Assembly: GCA_010029175.1 (NCBI GenBank)
Contig: RGNC01000068.1
Location: 1-9,961 of the forward strand
From: Synechococcaceae bacterium WB8_1B_136
GTDB lineage: Bacteria; Cyanobacteriota; Cyanobacteriia; PCC-6307; Cyanobiaceae
Length of the DNA: 9,961 bases
Reading direction: 5' to 3'
Shown: piece after piece, positions 1-6,800 of the stretch
Position numbering within the stretch: position 1 is the stretch's first letter
How the letters are laid out: each line of letters starts with the position of its first letter
Program-made: the position numbers and the translations under genes
The notes under the pieces: generated by a model
Told to the model about the DNA's origin: nothing
The model's input: only the letters and a program-made list of their open reading frames with translations
Databases searched by the model: none

Positions 1-3000
1 TCAGAGGGCCTCTGGGCGGAATCGCACCATCACCCCAAGGGCGGGGGCTGTTCCCCCGAGGGGCAACAGCTCGAGATCCCGGGGGGGCTGCGGCTCGTCC
101 AGCGGCTGCCCATCGCGATGGATCCGGGCCGATTCCACCTGGATCGGCTGGCCCAGGCGCAGCACCTGCTGCGCCAGATCCCGCAACGGGGTGCTCGGCC
201 CAGTCACGCCGGCCTGCGACAGGGAAGCAACCTGCAGGCGATCCAGCAGGGCATCGCCCGGACTGCTGTCGCTTGCGTGGGCCAGATCGCCGCAGGCCCG
301 ATTGGCAAAAATCACGCTCAGCGACGCATCCAGCAGTGCCACAAGCCCGGAGTCGCTGCTGGCCAGCGCATGGAAACCACCGGCCAGAAGTTCAGTTTTC
401 TGTTGAATCGCCGTCTGTTGGGTTACATCCGTCAGCGTGCCAACAATGCTGTGGTCGTTGCTTTCCTTGAGAACCGTTGCACTTTCCTGAATCGTGCGTT
501 GCAGTCCATCCCGCGTCTTGATTCTGTAGGTCACGCTCCAGCTGCCCTGATCAATGCTGCGGGCTGCCGCCACGGCGGCGCGGTCGTCGTGGTGAATCGC
601 ATTCTCCAGCAATTGTGGCGTGCTGCAGATCTCATCAGCACTCCAGCCGGTGAGCATCTCGATACGACGGCTCACATAGAGCACGCGAGCCATGGTGTGA
701 TCGCGTTTCCAGACCACTTGATCGAGGGCGTCAGCCAGGCTTTCAAACTCATGCAGAGAGGCCTCGGCGGCCCGCCTCAGGGCCACCAGCTCTGAAACAT
801 CCGTCAGCGTGATGATGGCGCCAAGGCGGCCGCCATTGCGATCGCTGTAGGCCATGATCTGGGCCAGATACGACACGTCTTCGCTGGTGGCCTCCAGGCT
901 GCGGCGGGGATCGCCATTCACCACCGCCAGCAGCGCATCCCGCAGGCCAGGCAGCGGCACCGTTGTTGGCACGCCGATCAGGGGTTGGCCGATGTCACTG
1001 TCCACCACCCCAAACACGCGCACCGCCAGGGGGGAGAAGCGGGTGATCCGCAGCTGGCGATCCACGATCACCATGCCCTGGCTCAATGAGCTCTGGATGT
1101 TTTCCAGTTCGTTGTTGAGGCGCTCGAGTTCATCGCTGCGGGTGCGCAGTTGCTGGTTCAGGCCGCCCAGTTCCTCATTGGTTGCCTGCAGTTCTTCATT
1201 CGAGGCCTCCAGTTCTTCATTGGAGGATTGCAGTTCCTCGGAAGAGGCCTGCAATTCCTCTGAGGAGGCCTCCAGCTCCTCATTCACCTGCTCCAAATCG
1301 GCCATGGAGCGCCGCAGGGAATCCTGGCTGGAGAGCAGTTCACGCTCCAGCCGTTCGATTTCGCGGGCAAAGGCGGCATCCCGATCGCTGGCCCCCAGCC
1401 CTGAGAGCTGGGCGACGCTTCCCTCTTTCTCCTGCACAAAAGAGAGGATGGTGAGTGAGCGGTCACCGATCTGGAGGGGATCCGCATGCAGGCAGATGGG
1501 GGCATCAAGATTGGGTAACAACAAACTGCCACTGCTGGCGGAGGATCGGTCGGCCCGCACCAGCAGGAACAAGGCTCTGGCCTCGGGTTGCAGTTCGTCC
1601 CTCAGAAAAGCGCCGGCAGCTGCGGTGAGACGACCCTCGGGAAGTTTGCAATAGGGAGAGACATCGCCGATCACTTCCACAAGGTCATGATTCTCATCAA
1701 CAACCAGGCATGGAGGGGCGAGGGTGCGAATCAGCGCTTCCAGCAGTTTCACGTGCTGCTCGGGGACGCTCTCGCGTGCTGCGGCCGAGGGATGCGGTGG
1801 TTTGTGCTGCAGGGTGCTGGGATGCACCGGTTTGCTGAGTGCGATGCGGGAGCGGGTTCGGCCCTGGCGATTGCGTTCGTAGATGCGATGGGTGGGATTC
1901 ACCACTGAAAAGCCTGATGTTCGCCCCAGCGACTCTGAAACCCCCAGGAAGAGGAGTCCGCCTGTGTGCAGTGAAAAGCTGAAAAGATCGATCACTCGCT
2001 CCTGTAGCGGTGGCGTGAAATAAATCAGGGCGTTGCGGCAGGAAATGATGTCGATATTGGGAAATGGCGGATCCTCGAACACGTTGTGTCGGGCAAAAAC
2101 GATGCTGCCGCGCAGGTCTTTGTTGATTTCAAAGCTGTCGTTGCGCTGGCTGGCAAAGCGTGCGAAGAGTGTTTCTGGTATGGCTTTGGCTGCGGAGATC
2201 GGATACACGCCTCGCCGGCCAATCATCAGGCTCTGTTCGTCCAGATCGGTGGCAAAGATCTTCAGCCGCTGGCTGAGGTTGTTGGGGTGGCCCATGGCTT
2301 CGCTCACGGTCATGCCGATGGAGTACGCCTCTTCGCCGGTTGCGCACGCTGGCACCCACACCCGCATCGGTTCTCCGGGCTGTAACTGGGCAATCAAGGA
2401 TTGGATGTGCCTGCCGAGGGCGGCAAAGGCATCTGGATTGCGGAAAAAGGAGGTAACCGATACCAGCAGATTCTGCAGCAGTGCCTGCGCCTCGCTCACT
2501 TCAACGGTGAGCACGGAGAGATAATCTTCAATGGATGGGATGCCCCGGATCGCCATGCGGCGTTGGATCTGGCGGCGCAGGGTTGATTCCTTGTATTGGG
2601 AGAAATCAACGCCGGTGCATTGCTTGAGCTGAGCAGCGGCACCACTCAGCAGCAGCGGCGTTGTTTCATCGTCTACCTGGGCTGGCCAATCCTCTGCGGT
2701 GCTGAACCATTTGCACAGCTGTGCCCCCAGGGTGGCCGGATCGGCCGCCAGATCCACTCCGCCCAGGGCGATGGCGGCCCGGGGCATGCCATCAAAGCGT
2801 GCACTCTCGGGCGACTGCACGAGGGTGAGGCCCCCGGCGGCTCCCACGGCCCTCAGGCCACAGGCCCCATCGGAGCCTGTGCCGGAAAGGATCACCGCAA
2901 CGCTGCACTCGCCCCATCGACTGGCCAGGGAGTCGAACAGGCGATCGAGGGAGGGGCTGGGGCCGAAGCGCGGCTCCGGGGCTACCAGCCTGAGGGCTTG

Positions 3001-3276
3001 CTCTTCAAAAATCGCATCACAATTGGGGGGCACCACAACCAGCTGGCCGCCCTGGAGCGTCATCTGATCCGTGGCGCTGATCACGGGCATGCGCGTGCAG
3101 CGTTTCAGCAGATCCACCAACTGACTCGGGTGGTCTGGTGAGAGATGTTGTGCCACCACATAGGCCTCGTTCCCGGCCACCGGCAGCTGAGCCAGCAGCT
3201 CTTGAATCGCCTCCAGGCCGCCCGCAGAGGCTCCGATGGCCACCACATGCTTGAGTTTGGCCTTGCCTGAATTCAT
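1..3276 (-). CDS. CheB-CheR-PAS fusion protein (methylesterase/methyltransferase with coiled coil and PAS domains)
   Basis: Numbering is from the ATG at 3276 (1091 residues). Residues ~9-195 are a CheB methylesterase: GASAGG with catalytic Ser17, His44 in AQHLSPDH and Asp136 in GTGSDG. Residues ~208-470 are CheR: an N-terminal helical part, then the AdoMet-binding stretch VPACATGEEAYS (308-319), the acidic DLD (344-346) and CRNALIYF (413-420). A weak PAS-like region follows (~505-620), then a long coiled coil (~635-730) with seven-residue NEEL/SEEL repeats, a PAS (~735-830), a PAS_3-like domain (~845-955) and a degenerate third PAS (~970-1085). The protein stops there, with no histidine kinase, GGDEF or receiver domain. 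Such fusions are a known family, thought to modify chemoreceptors or act in two-component signalling; the target here is unknown, as no other chemotaxis gene is in the window. An in-frame ATG at 3312 would add 12 unconserved residues, so the start nearest the CheB fold was chosen. Confidence 0.93.
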   Translation of the reverse strand: MNSGKAKLKHVVAIGASAGGLEAIQELLAQLPVAGNEAYVVAQHLSPDHPSQLVDLLKRCTRMPVISATDQMTLQGGQLVVVPPNCDAIFEEQALRLVAPEPRFGPSPSLDRLFDSLASRWGECSVAVILSGTGSDGACGLRAVGAAGGLTLVQSPESARFDGMPRAAIALGGVDLAADPATLGAQLCKWFSTAEDWPAQVDDETTPLLLSGAAAQLKQCTGVDFSQYKESTLRRQIQRRMAIRGIPSIEDYLSVLTVEVSEAQALLQNLLVSVTSFFRNPDAFAALGRHIQSLIAQLQPGEPMRVWVPACATGEEAYSIGMTVSEAMGHPNNLSQRLKIFATDLDEQSLMIGRRGVYPISAAKAIPETLFARFASQRNDSFEINKDLRGSIVFARHNVFEDPPFPNIDIISCRNALIYFTPPLQERVIDLFSFSLHTGGLLFLGVSESLGRTSGFSVVNPTHRIYERNRQGRTRSRIALSKPVHPSTLQHKPPHPSAAARESVPEQHVKLLEALIRTLAPPCLVVDENHDLVEVIGDVSPYCKLPEGRLTAAAGAFLRDELQPEARALFLLVRADRSSASSGSLLLPNLDAPICLHADPLQIGDRSLTILSFVQEKEGSVAQLSGLGASDRDAAFAREIERLERELLSSQDSLRRSMADLEQVNEELEASSEELQASSEELQSSNEELEASNEELQATNEELGGLNQQLRTRSDELERLNNELENIQSSLSQGMVIVDRQLRITRFSPLAVRVFGVVDSDIGQPLIGVPTTVPLPGLRDALLAVVNGDPRRSLEATSEDVSYLAQIMAYSDRNGGRLGAIITLTDVSELVALRRAAEASLHEFESLADALDQVVWKRDHTMARVLYVSRRIEMLTGWSADEICSTPQLLENAIHHDDRAAVAAARSIDQGSWSVTYRIKTRDGLQRTIQESATVLKESNDHSIVGTLTDVTQQTAIQQKTELLAGGFHALASSDSGLVALLDASLSVIFANRACGDLAHASDSSPGDALLDRLQVASLSQAGVTGPSTPLRDLAQQVLRLGQPIQVESARIHRDGQPLDEPQPPRDLELLPLGGTAPALGVMVRFRPEAL
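1168..1284 (-). repeat. Degenerate 21-bp tandem repeat coding for the coiled coil of the CheB-CheR fusion
   Basis: About five and a half units of 21 bases encode a seven-residue repeat of the form (S/N)EEL(E/Q)AS, at residues ~665-703 of the fusion protein. The units differ at synonymous and some nonsynonymous sites, so this is an old protein-level heptad repeat and not a recent expansion. The same Glu-rich linker is typical of CheB-CheR-PAS proteins and probably forms a rigid signalling helix between the CheR and PAS parts. Confidence 0.8.
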
Positions 3277-3391
3277 GCTTGCCCCATTGCAGCTTTCAAC
3301 AGGCGGCGGCATCCACAGGGCCAGCTCATGTCCACCCTGGCTCAGCTTAGCCAGCCCCTCAAGCGGCGGGAACTATCACAGGTGTGCACCG

Positions 3392-3408
3392 TTGCAAGAT
3401 ATGTGCAA
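3392..3408. promoter_or_regulatory. Inverted repeat TTGCA-N7-TGCAA in the divergent intergenic region
   Basis: The arms TTGCA (3392-3396) and TGCAA (3404-3408) are perfectly complementary with a seven-base spacer. The hexamer TGTGCA occurs at 3402-3407, overlapping the right arm, and again at 3384-3389, 18 bases to the left. The site lies between the divergent CheB-CheR fusion (start 3276) and the RHH gene (start 3495), where a transcription factor could control one or both. The adjacent AraC-type protein is an obvious candidate binder, but that is inference. Confidence 0.3.
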
Positions 3409-3441
3409 AGGCCTTGAACCAGGCTCGATTGTTGCCTCAAA

Positions 3442-3470
3442 GTCTCCTAGAACGAGGTTGAGACGGTCTC
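3442..3470. promoter_or_regulatory. Candidate RHH operator: GTCTC / GAGAC-G-GTCTC half-sites
   Basis: An 11-base palindrome, GAGAC-G-GTCTC (3460-3470), lies 24 bases upstream of the RHH start codon. A third copy of the half-site, GTCTC, lies at 3442-3446 and forms a second, wider inverted repeat with 3460-3464. Short palindromes and multiple half-sites close to their own start codon are typical of autoregulated ribbon-helix-helix repressors. The assignment rests on position and symmetry only. Confidence 0.4.
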
Positions 3471-3494
3471 CACGCCAGTGGTTGATCGGTATTC

Positions 3495-3701
3495 ATGGCT
3501 ACCTTTGCTGTGCCCCGAATGAATAGCGAAATACCTTCGCATTCAGGTTTCTTTCGCAAGCCGGTCAGGCTGACGATCACCATGCCCCATTCCATCTACG
3601 CTGAATTGCAGCGGGTGAGCAGTGAGCAAGGGCGATCCCTCTCGAATCTCGCTTCTTATCTGATCGAGGGGGCGCTGGTTCGTTTCACAGTCAAAGAGTG
3701 A
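3495..3701 (+). CDS. Small ribbon-helix-helix (CopG/Arc-like) DNA-binding protein
   Basis: The product is 68 residues long. The C-terminal two thirds match a ribbon-helix-helix fold: a short strand RLTITM (25-30), a first helix PHSIYAELQRVSSEQ (31-45), a turn with GRSLSN (46-51) and a second helix ASYLIEGAL (53-61). The GRSLSNLASYLIE segment resembles small CopG-like proteins common in cyanobacteria. Such proteins bind operators as dimers through the beta ribbon and are often repressors. The first ~20 residues are unconserved-looking; Met9 at 3519 is an alternative start, and neither start has a clear Shine-Dalgarno sequence. The stop codon TGA overlaps the ATG of the AraC gene by one base (TGATG), so the two are probably translated from one message. 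No toxin partner of the usual kind follows, so a toxin-antitoxin role is not supported. Confidence 0.8.
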   Translation: MATFAVPRMNSEIPSHSGFFRKPVRLTITMPHSIYAELQRVSSEQGRSLSNLASYLIEGALVRFTVKE

Positions 3702-4786
3702 TGTTGCCGGGCGCTGCTCCGGCCAATGGTACTGGTCGCGCTCCTCCGCAGCAGAATCCTTTTGCCAGGCATCTTCGCCGTCTGGTGGATGTGGATCTTC
3801 CAGGCTTTGCCTACGAAGCACCCTTGCCGATTGCCGCTCTTGCTCAGGGGGATGTCTCTGCTGCAGCGGAAGCAGCTGTCTTTCACCGGGCGATTGGCGC
3901 CATGCGGGTGGTGGCCCAGGCGGGGCCTGAGCTGGCTGTGGATCTGAACCCCCGCCCGTGGATCTCGCTGGTGTATGTGGTGAGTGGCGAAGTTACCCTG
4001 CTGGATGCGGCCGGTTGGCTGCGTTGTTCTGCGGGCGATTGCTTTGTGGTGCCAGGCACCACGCTGCGGTGGCAAAGCACCGGCTTCAGTGTTGTCTGTC
4101 TGATGGTGTCTGAGCTGTATTTCACCGGAGCCTGTGAGGCGATCGCGCATCTCTCTGGTTTGGAGTCTGCCTGTGGTTGGCATCTTGATGCCCTGCGCCG
4201 CTGTTCTTCCGGCTGCCCGCCGCTCGAAGCCACGTTGATCCTGGCGCTGAACCGAAGTCTGCAGACCATGGCGGCCTGTCTGTCGGATGCGCCAGATGTT
4301 CTGGATCATCTGGAGCTGGATCGTCATCTTGGCAAGATCATGGCCCTGCTGGCATTCTCTGTATTTCATCAGCAGCCCACTGCCAGCGAATCGGCTTCTC
4401 TTGGCCTCTGCAGTGGCGACGACTTTGAACGTTTGACTGATTACATCAAAGCCAATCTGGATCGCCCCCTCAATCTCACTGTTCTGGAGAATCGCATTCA
4501 CTATTCCCGCCGCTCCATTCAATATGCCTTTCGCCAGCGACTGGGCTGTACGGCAACGCAGTGGATCCGCGCCCAGCGGCTGGATCTGGCCCATCGGCTG
4601 CTCAGCGCTGCCAGCCATGGGCAAACGGTGGCGAGCATTGCTCAGCGCTGCGGCTATCGCTCCATGAGTCTGTTCAGCATCGACTTTCAGCAGCGCTTTC
4701 ACGTCAGACCGTCGGCGCTTTTGCGTGATGCCAGCGCGCTCCCCTTCCCGGCCGAGGCGGAGGGGCCGGCCGGGCCGGAGCCCTGA
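3701..4786 (+). CDS. AraC-family transcriptional regulator
   Basis: The product is 361 residues from the ATG at 3701; a GTG at 3698 would add one residue. The C-terminal ~100 residues (from DDFERLTDYI to PSALLRDA) are a complete AraC DNA-binding domain with two helix-turn-helix motifs: LNLTVLENRIHYSRRSIQYAF with RLGCTATQWIRAQRLDLA, then VASIAQRCGYRSMSLFSIDF and the terminal RFHVRPSALL. The N-terminal part has a cupin-like run, SLVYVVSGEVTLLDAAGWL followed by CSAGDCFVVPGTTLRW (roughly residues 89-125), and probably senses an effector or mediates dimerisation. The effector cannot be told from sequence. The gene is coupled to the upstream ribbon-helix-helix gene by a TGATG overlap, which suggests that the two regulators act together or that the small protein controls the AraC gene. 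The last ~15 residues are a low-complexity Pro/Ala/Glu/Gly tail. Confidence 0.92.
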   Translation: MLPGAAPANGTGRAPPQQNPFARHLRRLVDVDLPGFAYEAPLPIAALAQGDVSAAAEAAVFHRAIGAMRVVAQAGPELAVDLNPRPWISLVYVVSGEVTLLDAAGWLRCSAGDCFVVPGTTLRWQSTGFSVVCLMVSELYFTGACEAIAHLSGLESACGWHLDALRRCSSGCPPLEATLILALNRSLQTMAACLSDAPDVLDHLELDRHLGKIMALLAFSVFHQQPTASESASLGLCSGDDFERLTDYIKANLDRPLNLTVLENRIHYSRRSIQYAFRQRLGCTATQWIRAQRLDLAHRLLSAASHGQTVASIAQRCGYRSMSLFSIDFQQRFHVRPSALLRDASALPFPAEAEGPAGPEP

Positions 4787-4796
4787 GCCGGCCGGC
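4765..4796 (+). terminator. GC-only hairpin at the end of the AraC gene (weak terminator candidate)
   Basis: A perfect nine-base-pair stem made only of G and C pairs 4765-4773 with 4788-4796 around a 14-base loop that contains the AraC stop codon. No T-run follows, so it is not a standard intrinsic terminator. It may slow polymerase or protect the transcript end before the high-light-inducible genes begin. Confidence 0.25.
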
Positions 4797-4841
4797 GCGC
4801 CCTTCGCCAGGCGCTACCGCCACCCAACCCGCTTCACACTC

Positions 4842-4850
4842 TGTTATGGT
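4842..4850 (+). promoter_or_regulatory. Possible extended -10 promoter of the high-light-inducible pair
   Basis: The sequence TG-T-TATGGT fits an extended -10 element (TGn plus a hexamer matching TATAAT at four of six bases). It lies 23 bases before the ATG at 4874, which would give a 5' leader of about 15-20 bases. No convincing -35 box is seen at the usual distance. The short inverted repeat TTGT-CGAA-ACAA (4850-4861) follows directly and would sit at the transcript start. Confidence 0.35.
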
Positions 4851-4873
4851 TGTCGAAACAAACCGCAACACCC

Positions 4874-5017
4874 ATGGCTGACTCCTCTTCCCGCTTCGGT
4901 TTCGTTCAGTTCGCTGAGACCTGGAACGGCCGTCTGGCCATGCTCGGCTTCGTGATCGGCCTCGGCACCGAGCTGCTCACCGGCCAGGGCATCCTCAGCC
5001 AGATCGGTCTGGGCTGA
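4874..5017 (+). CDS. High-light-inducible protein (Hlip/SCP), short form, 47 residues
   Basis: The 47-residue product begins MADSSSRFGFVQFAETWNGR and carries the Hlip chlorophyll-binding signature ExxNGRxAMxGF (Glu15, Asn18, Arg20), then one hydrophobic helix (LAMLGFVIGLGTELLTGQG) and the usual short end ILSQIGLG. Glu and Asn/Arg of this motif ligand chlorophyll in the light-harvesting antenna superfamily. Hlips sit in the thylakoid membrane as single helices that pair, and protect photosystem assembly by quenching or holding pigments under light or nutrient stress. The start is fixed because upstream sequence in this frame has no family similarity and the N-terminal length is normal for a minimal Hlip. 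It lacks a clear Shine-Dalgarno sequence. A second Hlip follows 85 bases downstream in the same direction. Confidence 0.93.
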   Translation: MADSSSRFGFVQFAETWNGRLAMLGFVIGLGTELLTGQGILSQIGLG

Positions 5018-5093
5018 TCGCAGCTGGCCGCCGAGCGTTGCGGCCCCGGCTCCACGCCCCAGTTCCACGGCACTTCTGCCGCTTCAACCCATC

Positions 5094-5098
5094 GGAGG
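5094..5098 (+). promoter_or_regulatory. Shine-Dalgarno sequence of the second Hlip gene
   Basis: GGAGG lies four bases before the ATG at 5103 and fixes this start. It is the clearest ribosome binding site in the window; most other genes here lack one or rely on overlap with the preceding gene. Confidence 0.75.
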
Positions 5099-5102
5099 CA
5101 CC

Positions 5103-5339
5103 ATGACCAATACCCCCGCCAACGACAAGTGGTTCCAGGACAGGGCCAACCAACAGATCCACATGGATCAGCTCAAGCGTGCTGAGCGCTTCAACGGCCG
5201 GGCCGCCATGCTGGGCATCGTGATCGGCATTCTCACCGAGGCCATCACCGGCGCAGGCATTGCCCACCAGATCGGCCTCGGCCCCCTGGTGGATGGATAT
5301 GCGGCCTGCCGCACCCAGTTCCTGCCGTTCTGCTTCTGA
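5103..5339 (+). CDS. High-light-inducible protein (Hlip/SCP), 78 residues
   Basis: The product has a hydrophilic N-terminal extension (about 26 residues), then the Hlip signature ERFNGRAAMLGIVIG (Glu28, Asn31, Arg33) and one transmembrane helix running to about residue 50 (ILTEAITGAGIAHQIG). It ends with a tail of about 20 residues (PLVDGYAACRTQFLPFCF) with two cysteines. The role is pigment binding and photoprotection in the thylakoid membrane, as for the upstream Hlip; two such helices can pair to bind chlorophyll and carotenoid, so the neighbours might form a heterodimer (inference). The gap to the first Hlip contains only a small GGCCGC/GCGGCC stem (5026-5045) without a T-run, so both genes are probably on one transcript that ends at the terminator 26 bases after this stop codon. 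Confidence 0.93.
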   Translation: MTNTPANDKWFQDRANQQIHMDQLKRAERFNGRAAMLGIVIGILTEAITGAGIAHQIGLGPLVDGYAACRTQFLPFCF

Positions 5340-5365
5340 AACGCACGGCCCCAGGGCCCGCCATC

Positions 5366-5394
5366 AACCCCCGAGCACCGCTCGGGGGTTTTTT
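5366..5394 (+). terminator. Rho-independent terminator after the Hlip pair
   Basis: An 11-base-pair stem, AACCCCCGAGC paired with GCTCGGGGGTT, closes a three-base loop (ACC) and runs into a T-run (5389-5394). It closes the Hlip transcription unit and separates it from the hydrolase cluster. Confidence 0.92.
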
Positions 5395-5428
5395 GTTGCC
5401 GATCTGCCGGCCAGGCGCGCGCAACCTG

Positions 5429-5458
5429 TTGGCAGTGCTGTGTCGTCCTGCGCACAAT
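5429..5458 (+). promoter_or_regulatory. Candidate sigma-70-type promoter of the hydrolase cluster
   Basis: TTGGCA (5429-5434, five of six matches to TTGACA) and CACAAT (5453-5458, four of six matches to TATAAT) are separated by 18 bases. They lie between the Hlip terminator and the hydrolase start at 5480, the only free space for a promoter of this cluster. The leader would be about 15 bases long. Confidence 0.4.
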
Positions 5459-5479
5459 CGAAGCACCAGACTCTCTGCC

Positions 5480-6562
5480 ATGGCCACTCCGTTCCGCCTG
5501 AAGGCCCTGCTGACAGCTGCCTGCCTCGGCGTGCTCAGCATCGCCCCGGCGGCCCTCGCCTGTTCCCGCGTCACATGGGTTGGGCCCGACCAGCAGGTGA
5601 TCACTGGCCGCTCGATGGACTGGCCCTATGGCTTCAACTCCCACTTCTATGTGATTCCCAGGGGTGAACGGATCGATGGCGCCGGGGGGTTGAATTCCCT
5701 GAGCTGGACCAGCCGCTTTGGCTCGGTGGTGTTGAGTGGCAGCACCGAGCCCGGCGGCCCGATCGACGCTGTGTTCGACGGCGTGAACGAACGCGGGCTG
5801 GCGGCGAATCTGCTTTATCTGGCCGAGAATGATTTCGGCCTGGCCGGGGCTGGCAGTGGCCGTCCCCGGCTCTCCTTTGCGGCCTGGACGCTCTATCTGC
5901 TCAGCGAGTACGCCACGGTGAAGGAGCTGGTGGCTGCTGTGAAGGCCGACAGAATCCAGATCGTGCCAGTGCCCTTTGGTCCTGGGGGCAAGGCCAAGGC
6001 CACGGTTCACATGGCTGTCTCGGATGCCAGTGGTGATTCGGCGGTGATCGAATATCTCAAGGGCAAGCCGGTGATTCATCATGGGCCCGAATACCAGGTG
6101 ATGACCAACAGCCCGATCTACAGCGAACAGCTCAAGCTCAATGCGTTCTGGGCCACCAAAGATCGCAATCAGGAGCTGCCTGGATCGATTCAGTCGCCGG
6201 ATCGCTTCGTGCGTGGCTCCTACTACGTGCAACAGCTCCCCTCCACCCGTGATGGCCGTCAGGCGCTGGCGGGGGTGATGAGTGTGATGCGGAATATCTC
6301 AGTGCCATGGGGTACGCCTGATCCGGAACATCCCAATATCTCGCCTACCTGGTGGCGCAGCTTGATTGATCAAAAAAATCAGGTGTATTACTTCGATTCA
6401 GCGCTATCGCCCCAGATGGTGTGGCTGAATCTGCGTCAGCTTGATTTCAAGCCTGGCAGTGGTGTGCGCGCTGTGAAGATCGAGGGTAACGACACGCTGC
6501 AGGGCAATGCCATGGCCCAGCTCCAGCCTGCCAGCAGCATTCGTTTCCTGGCGCCGAAGTGA
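5480..6562 (+). CDS. Exported Ntn-hydrolase of the choloylglycine hydrolase / penicillin V acylase family
   Basis: The product is 360 residues. Residues 1-27 are a Sec signal peptide (FRLK, hydrophobic core, then AALA), with a signal peptidase I site ALA before Cys28. In this family Cys is the N-terminal nucleophile, so export itself would expose the active site. The other catalytic positions fit the family spacing: Arg44 and Asp47 in GRSMDW (16 and 19 residues after Cys), Asn210 in MTNSPIYSEQ and an Arg in DRFVRGSYY (242 or 245). Known members hydrolyse linear amides: bile salt conjugates, penicillin V or, in several Gram-negative bacteria, acyl-homoserine lactones. Bile salts are not expected here, so a signal- or lipid-amide substrate in the periplasm is more plausible, but this is inference. 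An in-frame start at 5393 lies in the upstream terminator and would bury the signal peptide; the ATG at 5480 is preferred. Confidence 0.92.
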   Translation: MATPFRLKALLTAACLGVLSIAPAALACSRVTWVGPDQQVITGRSMDWPYGFNSHFYVIPRGERIDGAGGLNSLSWTSRFGSVVLSGSTEPGGPIDAVFDGVNERGLAANLLYLAENDFGLAGAGSGRPRLSFAAWTLYLLSEYATVKELVAAVKADRIQIVPVPFGPGGKAKATVHMAVSDASGDSAVIEYLKGKPVIHHGPEYQVMTNSPIYSEQLKLNAFWATKDRNQELPGSIQSPDRFVRGSYYVQQLPSTRDGRQALAGVMSVMRNISVPWGTPDPEHPNISPTWWRSLIDQKNQVYYFDSALSPQMVWLNLRQLDFKPGSGVRAVKIEGNDTLQGNAMAQLQPASSIRFLAPK

Positions 6563-6593
6563 GGCAGCCTGGGTGGAGTCATCCAGGCTGGCC

Positions 6594-6800
6594 ATGAACC
6601 GCACCCTCAAGGGGATCGCCTACGTGAGTGGGTGGGTGATGCTGTGGGGCACAGCCGCATCGCTGGCGGATCTGCTGTTGCTCGAGCGCGGCGCCTATGC
6701 CGCCGGCACCGTGGGGCAGGCGATCACCTTCGCTTCCTACGGCGTTGCGGCGGTGGTGCTGGCGGTGCGCCTCTCAGGGCGTTTCCTCGATCCCCAATGA
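6594..6800 (+). CDS. Small two-helix membrane protein of unknown function
   Basis: The product is 68 residues with two predicted transmembrane segments (about residues 7-30 and 38-60) joined by a short loop (ERGAYAAGTV), and a basic N-terminus (MNRTLK). I do not recognise a named family; it resembles the many short uncharacterised membrane proteins of picocyanobacteria. It begins 31 bases after the hydrolase stop, and its own stop overlaps the start of the dehydrogenase (ATGA), so it belongs to the same transcript. A longer in-frame start at 6507 would overlap the hydrolase gene by 56 bases and add a non-membrane leader, which is less likely. Confidence 0.7.
   Translation: MNRTLKGIAYVSGWVMLWGTAASLADLLLLERGAYAAGTVGQAITFASYGVAAVVLAVRLSGRFLDPQ

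Noticed and set aside
1168..1284. CRISPR-like or mobile repeat array
   Set aside because: The 21-base periodicity is in frame, has no spacers and encodes a coiled-coil heptad.
854..1654. 266-residue Ser-rich open frame on the plus strand
   Set aside because: It is the antisense of the Glu/Ser-rich coiled coil of the CheB-CheR fusion; the Ser runs come from GAG/GAA codons read backwards.
3656..4702. 348-residue open frame on the minus strand
   Set aside because: It is antisense to the AraC regulator, which has clear helix-turn-helix motifs; the antisense product has no recognisable domain.
3495..4786. A toxin-antitoxin module built on the RHH protein
   Set aside because: The following gene is a full AraC regulator, not a small RelE/MazF/PIN-type toxin.
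5480..5563. Lipoprotein signal on the Ntn-hydrolase
   Set aside because: The residues before Cys28 are A-L-A, which fits signal peptidase I but not a lipobox (Leu expected at -3); the Cys is the family nucleophile.
5168..6232. 354-residue open frame on the minus strand
   Set aside because: It crosses the terminator and runs antisense to the Hlip and the hydrolase, both of which have family motifs; high GC gives long spurious frames.
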